Assembly (NCBI GenBank): GCA_964626065.1
Contig: CAZVDE010000004.1
Coordinates: 15,740 to 79,739, forward strand
DNA length: 64,000 nt
From: UBA3910 sp964626065
GTDB lineage: Bacteria; Bacillota; Limnochordia; Darwinibacteriales; Darwinibacteriaceae
Reading direction: 5' to 3'
In this document: positions 59,601-64,000 of the stretch, one piece after another
How the letters are laid out: each line of letters starts with the position of its first letter
Position numbering within the stretch: position 1 is the first letter of the stretch
Program-made: the position numbers and the translations under genes
Notes under the pieces: model-generated
What the model was told of the DNA's origin: nothing
The model's input: only the letters and a program-made list of their open reading frames with translations
Database searches by the model: none

Positions 59601-61918
59601 GATTTCGCTATGGAACAGATGAATGGAAGATTACGGAGGATCGTTTTGAACCCGAACAAAACAGGGTTACGGAGAGTTTAATGAGCCTGGGCAACGGCTA
59701 CATGGGCCTGCGCGGTAACTTCGAGGAAGCCTACTCAGGTGATAGCCTGCAGGGTACATATATTGCGGGGGTATTCTACCCCGATCGCACCGTAGTTGGC
59801 TGGTGGAAAGTTGGTTACCCGGAATACTTCGCCAAAGTGCTCAACGCGGTAAACTTTATCGGCCTTGATATCGCCCTCAGTGGACGAACCTTAGATCTGC
59901 ACAGCTGGGAGCCCCTTCATTTCCGCCGAGTGTTGGATATGCAGAGGGGCGAGCTTGTGCGTACATTTCAAGTTCAGGATGAACAGGGGCGCCTCTTTTC
60001 CATTGAGGCCAAACGTTTTGTGAGCATGTCCTGCCGTGAGATAGCGGCCCTAAGCTACAGCATCACGCTGGAAAAGGACCCGCTGCAAAAAAAAGCCCGG
60101 GTTAAACTGGCGCCATATCTGCAGGGTAATGTCGTTAACGAGGATGCCAATTACGGTGAAGACTTCTGGTTGGGCGTAAAAGAGGCGGGCTGCCCGGAGT
60201 ACCAACTAGTAGCCATGGAAACGAAAAAATCCGGTTTTCTCGTTGCCGCCGCAAGTTCCTATCAGCTCAAGATTGACGGCCGGCCATTAGAAAATGTGGA
60301 GGCCAAAATTACGGTCGAACCTCGTTTTGTCAAAAGCGAAATTGAAGCCCCGCTGGAGGAGGGCCAAACAATTACGTTGGAGAAAATCGTCGCCGTGGCA
60401 ACCAGCCGCGATTTTACCCCCGCGGAAGTGGCTGAACAGGCCCTGAATATTTTAGCCCAACACGAAGGTCTGGGTTATATGGGGCTTTTCGAGGCTCACT
60501 CTCGCGCCTGGAGCCGGATTTGGCAGGAAAGCGATGTGAAGATCAAAGGGGATCCCCCCGCCCAGCAGGGTATTCGCTTTAACATTTTCCAGCTTAAGTC
60601 AACATACACGGGCGAAGATCCCCGTTTAAACATCGGCCCCAAAGGCTTTACGGGCGAAAAATACGGTGGCAGTACTTATTGGGACACGGAGGCCTACTGT
60701 CTGCCTTTTTATCTGAGCACCAGTGATGCCAAAGTCGCCCGCAACCTCCTTTTATACCGCCATAACCATTTGGAGAAGGCAAAAGAAAACGCCGCTAAAC
60801 TGGGCCTTGCCGGCGCGCTGTACCCCATGGTCACCATGACGGGCGAGGAGTGCCACAATGAATGGGAGATAACGTTCGAAGAGATCCATAGAAACGGGGC
60901 GATCGCCTACGCCATCTTCAACTATATACGCTATACGGGAGATCATAAGTATCTTGCAGACTACGGGTTAGAAGTACTGGTGGAAATCTGTCGATTTTGG
61001 GCCAGCCGAGTCACCTATCAACCGCGCAAAGAAGTCTACATGATCCTGGGTGTGACAGGGCCCAACGAGTACGAAAACAATGTTAATAACAATTGGTATA
61101 CTAACCGCATTGCTGCCTGGTGCTTCGAATACACACTGGAAGCAATGGAGCTGATACAAAAAGAAAACGCCCAGCATTTCAACGGGCTGCGCGCCGAACT
61201 TGGTTTCAACGAGGCGGAAACGGCTAAGTGGCGCCGGATCGCTGCTAAGATGTATTATCCTTATGTCAAAGGACCGGACGTATTCGAACAGCAGGACGGG
61301 TTTATGGACAAAGAGCTGCTGACGGTGGATTCCATACCCGCCCAAGAATTGCCCCTCTACAAAAACTGGTCCTGGGACCGCATTCTGCGCTCCTGTTTCA
61401 TTAAGCAGGCCGATGTACTGCAGGGTCTGTTCTTTTTGGGGGACCAGTATGATCGGGAAACTAAACGACGGAATTTCGATTTTTACGAACCCATGACGGT
61501 CCATGAGTCATCTCTGTCTCCCTGCGTCTATGCGATCATTGCGGCAGAAGTGGGATATTATGACAAGGCCTATCAACTGTACCTGCGTACGGCCCGCCTT
61601 GATCTGGACAATTATAACCGTGATACGGACGAAGGGCTGCACATTACCAGCATGGCCGGAACCTGGATGGCCGTTGTCTATGGCTTTGCAGGCTTGCGCA
61701 TAGAAAAGGAAGGCTTGACATTCAGGCCCTTCTTACCCAAAGCCTGGGACTGCTATGCCTTTAAACTGCGCTTTAGAAAACACATGCTGGAGATTACTGT
61801 AGGGGAACAAAAGATGGAAATCAAGCAAACGGGTGGTGCTGATTGCCGGTTGTCGGTTCATGACACGGCCTACACTGTCCCCGCAGACGGAAAAATTGAA
61901 GTTGAATTTTCCCTTTGA
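59597..61918 (+). CDS. GH65 disaccharide phosphorylase, maltose phosphorylase type
   Basis: 773 residues, full length. Catalytic Glu491 in GVTGPNEYENNVNNNWYTN and the conserved GPKGFTGEKYGGSTYWDTEA near 348-366. GH65 enzymes cleave alpha-glucosides with phosphate and inversion, giving beta-glucose-1-phosphate; the loop sequence fits maltose phosphorylase best, but kojibiose, nigerose or trehalose remain possible. Cytoplasmic. Works with the adjacent PgmB. Its stop codon is 9 nt from the recombination core. Confidence 0.93.
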   Translation: MRFRYGTDEWKITEDRFEPEQNRVTESLMSLGNGYMGLRGNFEEAYSGDSLQGTYIAGVFYPDRTVVGWWKVGYPEYFAKVLNAVNFIGLDIALSGRTLDLHSWEPLHFRRVLDMQRGELVRTFQVQDEQGRLFSIEAKRFVSMSCREIAALSYSITLEKDPLQKKARVKLAPYLQGNVVNEDANYGEDFWLGVKEAGCPEYQLVAMETKKSGFLVAAASSYQLKIDGRPLENVEAKITVEPRFVKSEIEAPLEEGQTITLEKIVAVATSRDFTPAEVAEQALNILAQHEGLGYMGLFEAHSRAWSRIWQESDVKIKGDPPAQQGIRFNIFQLKSTYTGEDPRLNIGPKGFTGEKYGGSTYWDTEAYCLPFYLSTSDAKVARNLLLYRHNHLEKAKENAAKLGLAGALYPMVTMTGEECHNEWEITFEEIHRNGAIAYAIFNYIRYTGDHKYLADYGLEVLVEICRFWASRVTYQPRKEVYMILGVTGPNEYENNVNNNWYTNRIAAWCFEYTLEAMELIQKENAQHFNGLRAELGFNEAETAKWRRIAAKMYYPYVKGPDVFEQQDGFMDKELLTVDSIPAQELPLYKNWSWDRILRSCFIKQADVLQGLFFLGDQYDRETKRRNFDFYEPMTVHESSLSPCVYAIIAAEVGYYDKAYQLYLRTARLDLDNYNRDTDEGLHITSMAGTWMAVVYGFAGLRIEKEGLTFRPFLPKAWDCYAFKLRFRKHMLEITVGEQKMEIKQTGGADCRLSVHDTAYTVPADGKIEVEFSL

Positions 61919-61926
61919 CAGTGAAT

Positions 61927-61940
61927 TCTCATTTTCAATG
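61927..61940 (-). repeat. Recombination core of the sigK element, N-terminal side
   Basis: Minus-strand CATTGAAAATGAGA, one mismatch to 57599-57612. Exchange inside the shared TGAGA gives CIENEILMHLR; exchange before the mismatch would give CIEIEILMHLR. Confidence 0.85.
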
Positions 61941-62275
61941 CAGCGGGCCGCATAAGTTGCCAAGCGCGTCTTTTTTTGCGGATCAAAAGTGTTGATAGCT
62001 TTAATCAAGCCGATTACGCCAATGGAAATCAAATCTTCCGTATCCTCGCCGGTATTGCTGAATTTCTTAACTATATGCGCAACGAGACGAAGATTCCGCT
62101 CGATCAAAATGTTTCGGGCCTCTTCTTCTCCTGCTTGTTTTTTCAGCAATAACCGCTGTTCTTCTTCCGGGCGCAGAGGTTTAGGGAAGGCTCCGCCCCC
62201 CGTTACAAAAGATGCCAGCATCCCCGCTCCGTCAATGAGCCACGCCGCCAAAGCATTCAGTAATGAAGGAAACAC
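61928..62275 (-). CDS. sigK: Pro-sigma-K, N-terminal part (split gene)
   Basis: 116 codons from the GTG at 62275 to the core. Hydrophobic pro-sequence FPSLLNALAAWLIDGAGMLASFV is followed by AFPKPLRPEEE, matching the SpoIVFB-cleaved pro-region. Then region 2 with NLRLVAHIVKKFSNTGEDTEDL and LATYAARCIENE. Start chosen because a run of seven G precedes it and an ATG at 62311 falls inside the -10 element. The open frame continues 65 codons into the element as nonsense. After excision, 62275-61928 plus 57599-57246 give 233 residues (241 in Bacillus). Confidence 0.93.
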
Positions 62276-62309
62276 TAAATGGCACACCCCCCCGTTGAGA
62301 CTGCTCTTC

Positions 62310-62344
62310 ATTGTATGAGCGGGCCCGGGAAAACGTGCCCGTCC
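62310..62344 (-). promoter_or_regulatory. Candidate sigma-E promoter and SpoIIID-like site of sigK
   Basis: Minus-strand CATACAAT (62317-62310) fits the sigma-E -10 consensus exactly. The -35 region is weak, as in Bacillus sigK, which needs SpoIIID. GGACGGG (62344-62338) resembles the SpoIIID consensus GGACAAG at 5 of 7 positions. Start would fall near 62303, about 27 nt before the GTG. Confidence 0.55.
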
Positions 62345-62830
62345 TTATAAAACCGGTTTGAGATATTTGCGCAAAGGGTGGATTACGATTAAGCACAAGG
62401 CCGCACTGACCCCTCCCTGCAGGAGATCTCCGGGCAGTGAAACAACAGCCGCCGCCCAGCCGTAATAAAGAATTCCCACAAGGAAATAACCCAAGACCAT
62501 CACAGCTGCGCCGACAACCGCGCCAAAAACGGTACCGCCCCTGCGCAGACGCAATACGAGCCACCCGGCTAAAAACCCTTCCACGCCTTTGATAATTAAA
62601 GTCCAGGGTGCCCAGTGGGCGTAACCCAGGAGAAGATCGGCCAGACTTGAACCTAAAGCGCCCGAAAAGGCTCCCACGGCCGGCCCAAGCATGAGGCCCG
62701 CCAACAGCACAACCGCATCACCGATATTAACGTAACCTTTCACGCCCGGCAGCGGAACGTTGACCACCATTGTCGTCACCGCTACTAAAGCAGCTAAAAT
62801 AGCCGTTTGAATTAGCTTTTTCGCATCCAT
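62345..62830 (-). CDS. ECF transporter S-component (DUF1393 type)
   Basis: 161 residues from the ATG at 62830 (GGGGAAG upstream), about six membrane helices. Conserved PLPGVKGYVNIGDAVVLLAG near the start and YAHWAPWTLIIKGVEG in the middle. S-components bind a vitamin or similar substrate and join a shared ECF module that is not in this window. The substrate cannot be told from sequence. It ends 70 nt before the sigK start and shares its strand. Confidence 0.85.
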   Translation of the reverse strand: MDAKKLIQTAILAALVAVTTMVVNVPLPGVKGYVNIGDAVVLLAGLMLGPAVGAFSGALGSSLADLLLGYAHWAPWTLIIKGVEGFLAGWLVLRLRRGGTVFGAVVGAAVMVLGYFLVGILYYGWAAAVVSLPGDLLQGGVSAALCLIVIHPLRKYLKPVL

Positions 62831-62942
62831 TCGTGTCACTTCCCCGCTTTACATATTGCTAACACATTCCATCCATCAGCATAAATGTCCTGCCCGAGCC
62901 GCCGAAATAAACAGAGGAGCCAACTTGTGATTAGTCGCCCCC

Positions 62943-63263
62943 CTATTTTTGTCCCTGATTTTTCAATTTGAAAATCTCTTCTTTCAGTGAACTGTTTTCT
63001 CGGCGCAGGATATAATAGACCCGCTCCAACTCCTTATTCAACGTCTTAAGTTCTTCATTTTCGCGCATAATGCTTAAAATCTTCGTTTCGTAATCATGCA
63101 CAAGGCGAGCCGCTTCCAGCGAATCTTTTTCGGCGCGGGCTTTTGCCGCTTGGAGGTCTGCTAAAGTAGTTCTATCCGCATATGATGCTAAACCGGCCCG
63201 CCAAACCCTCCTTAAGGCCTCCCTCAAGGATTTGGACTGCGTCAGCTGCTTGATCCTTCGCAA
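62943..63263 (-). CDS. Coiled-coil hypothetical protein
   Basis: 106 residues, TTG start with AAGGGGGC 7 nt upstream. Residues about 38-103 form a heptad-repeat coiled coil (LKTLNKELERVYYILRRENS). Basic N-terminus, no membrane segment. No family recognised; possibly a small scaffold or regulatory partner. Confidence 0.6.
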   Translation of the reverse strand: MRRIKQLTQSKSLREALRRVWRAGLASYADRTTLADLQAAKARAEKDSLEAARLVHDYETKILSIMRENEELKTLNKELERVYYILRRENSSLKEEIFKLKNQGQK

Positions 63264-63305
63264 TACATTGCCCCCTTGATAGGGACAGCCTCAACGCCCG
63301 CTTCC

Positions 63306-63611
63306 CTACCCGAAACTCCCCGCCCTCGCCACGGGCTGAACATCCAGTAAGTGGTCCAGCTCGTTGTTCACCCAGGTGCGCACATCAGTGCATAACGAAT
63401 AATAGCACCAAGTATGTTCCGGACGCCGCTCTATTAATCCTTCTTCTAACATCCGTTTTAAATGATATGATACCTTAGGTTGATTAATATCCAGGACCTC
63501 CGCTAGGTGCCCAACGCACATTTCGTTTTCGCGCAGTAAGAGTAATATCTGTAAACGAATTGGATCAGAGAGTACGTGAAAGCGCTGGGCAGATCTTTGG
63601 ATTCGTGTCAC
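63306..63611 (-). CDS. ArsR-family regulator
   Basis: 101 residues from the GTG at 63611 (GGGAGGGAC upstream). Winged helix with MCVGHLAEVLDINQPKVSYHLKRML (split here, about residues 31-56). One Cys lies in the metal-sensing helix position (CVGHLA), and two more are in WCYYSLC near the wing. Metal or redox sensing is possible. No resistance gene is adjacent, so the target is unknown. Confidence 0.85.
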   Translation of the reverse strand: MTRIQRSAQRFHVLSDPIRLQILLLLRENEMCVGHLAEVLDINQPKVSYHLKRMLEEGLIERRPEHTWCYYSLCTDVRTWVNNELDHLLDVQPVARAGSFG

Positions 63612-63689
63612 ATCCGTCCCTCCCTGTGAATATTTTCTTAATGCAATTGTACATTGTTTCACTAACATAATCAAGAAGTAAACAATAAA

Positions 63690-63712
63690 ACACCTTGATT
63701 TAAGCCAAGGTG
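63690..63712 (-). terminator. Terminator at the end of the last hypothetical gene
   Basis: Minus-strand CACCTTG / CAAGGTG with an 8-nt loop followed by TTTTATTG; it begins at the stop codon of the gene at 63713. Confidence 0.75.
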
Positions 63713-63940
63713 TTATTGTACCCGCTGCCTTATTTTTTTCAGAAGGTGCACCGTCCCCGCCTCTTGAGCAAGCCCCTGAGATAATTCATAACAATATTCG
63801 GCCAGCTTAGCTTCTCCGCAGGCTAAAAATTGATCACCCAGCTTGAGAAACCTCTTAATCTTTTTACGCGGTTCGCCCGGCAGCCGCCATAACAGCCTTA
63901 ATCTCAGCACCTGCCACCGCTTCGACGGTTCAGCGTCCAT
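63713..63940 (-). CDS. Small basic hypothetical protein
   Basis: 75 residues from the ATG at 63940; a TTG at 63976 is open but has no site. Very basic first half (WQVLRLRLLWRLPGEPRKKIKRFLKL) and a helical second half (LGDQFLACGEAKLAEYCYELSQGLAQ) that resembles a single TPR-like helix pair. Terminator at its end. No family recognised. Confidence 0.5.
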   Translation of the reverse strand: MDAEPSKRWQVLRLRLLWRLPGEPRKKIKRFLKLGDQFLACGEAKLAEYCYELSQGLAQEAGTVHLLKKIRQRVQ

Positions 63941-64000
63941 ACAAACACTCACACTCCATAAGATTGGTATAGACAATATGATAGCACAAAGAAAAAGGGC

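Larger units (their letters stand above)
57599..61927. mobile_element. sigK-intervening (skin) element, 4.33 kb
   Basis: The element separates the two halves of sigK and is bounded by near-identical 14-bp cores. It contains only a serine recombinase (minus), a beta-phosphoglucomutase and a GH65 phosphorylase (plus). Excision in the mother cell would rebuild sigK and lose the element in that terminal cell. Known examples are 48 kb in B. subtilis and about 15 kb in C. difficile. This one is far smaller and carries a two-enzyme sugar pathway. Confidence 0.92.

Noticed and set aside
58979..59659. 226-codon minus-strand frame opposite pgmB
   Set aside because: Shadow of the HAD gene; Ser/Ala-rich translation without motifs or a ribosome site.
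61733..61927. C-terminal extension of the sigK N-terminal half
   Set aside because: It runs antisense through the GH65 gene, has no sigma-factor similarity and begins exactly at the recombination core.
1..64000. CRISPR arrays, tRNA or rRNA genes, insertion sequences
   Set aside because: No spaced repeats, tRNA-like folds with a TTCGA arm, rRNA signatures or transposase genes were recognised by eye; the only mobile element is the sigK element.

Overview
The window comes from an endospore-forming, probably strictly anaerobic member of the Bacillota (clostridial or Limnochordia-like). The evidence is the nearly complete set of core sporulation genes, the local gene orders, glutamate fermentation through 3-methylaspartate, and a moderate-to-high GC content. 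No tRNA, rRNA, CRISPR array or prophage was seen. Almost all genes lie on the minus strand; the exceptions are one SH3/GH18-like gene and two genes inside the sigK element. The only gene-free stretch over 300 bases (42356-43080) is accounted for by a large structured RNA.

Region 1 (1-15.9 kb). The Bacillus-like order ymxH, dpaA, dpaB, asd, dapG, dapA, rnj, tepA is recognisable, with dapB added. It is broken between dapA and rnj by a 7 kb alpha-glucoside island: lacI-type regulator, GH31 alpha-glucosidase and malE/F/G-like ABC transporter. The island has two identical 14-bp operator palindromes and is bracketed by two nearly identical terminators.

Region 2 (16-25.9 kb). A putative beta-barrel protein, a dimeric-dUTPase-like protein, an M16 protease, a GH18-like protein without catalytic residues, two polysaccharide deacetylases, a LysM/SleB-type hydrolase, and a cluster of MraY-like, GT2, MctB-like and SteA-like genes that points to envelope or division functions.

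Region 3 (25.9-36 kb). The usual spoIVB-spo0A pair is separated by a compact methylaspartate-pathway operon: glmS, glmL, glmE, an AtuA-like gene, a DUF4387 gene, mal, a fumarase/mesaconase alpha subunit, and a P-loop/SAD-domain protein. spo0A is the last gene and overlaps the one before it (ATGA). This Spo0A has a normal DNA-binding domain, but its receiver has Gly where the phosphorylated Asp should be.

Region 4 (36-57.2 kb). A housekeeping and sporulation block: recN, argR, nadK, tlyA, dxs, oapA, OLE RNA, ispA, xseB, xseA, tsaD-like, nusB, amaP/asp23, the eight-gene spoIIIA operon, efp, pepP-like, yqeH and yqeG. A 100-N run inside spoIIIAE is an assembly artefact flanked by a 55-bp duplicate; collapsing it restores the gene.

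Region 5 (57.2-64 kb). sigK is split by a 4.33 kb skin-type element. Its only contents are a serine recombinase, a beta-phosphoglucomutase and a GH65 (maltose-type) phosphorylase. Precise excision at the 14-bp near-repeats would rebuild a canonical pro-sigma-K of about 233 residues. Outside lie an ECF S-component, a coiled-coil protein, an ArsR-type regulator and a small hypothetical gene.

Together the window links spore-development machinery (Spo0A, SpoIVB, SpoIIIA, sigma-K, DpaAB) to two accessory carbon pathways (alpha-glucosides and glutamate) that have become embedded in sporulation loci.
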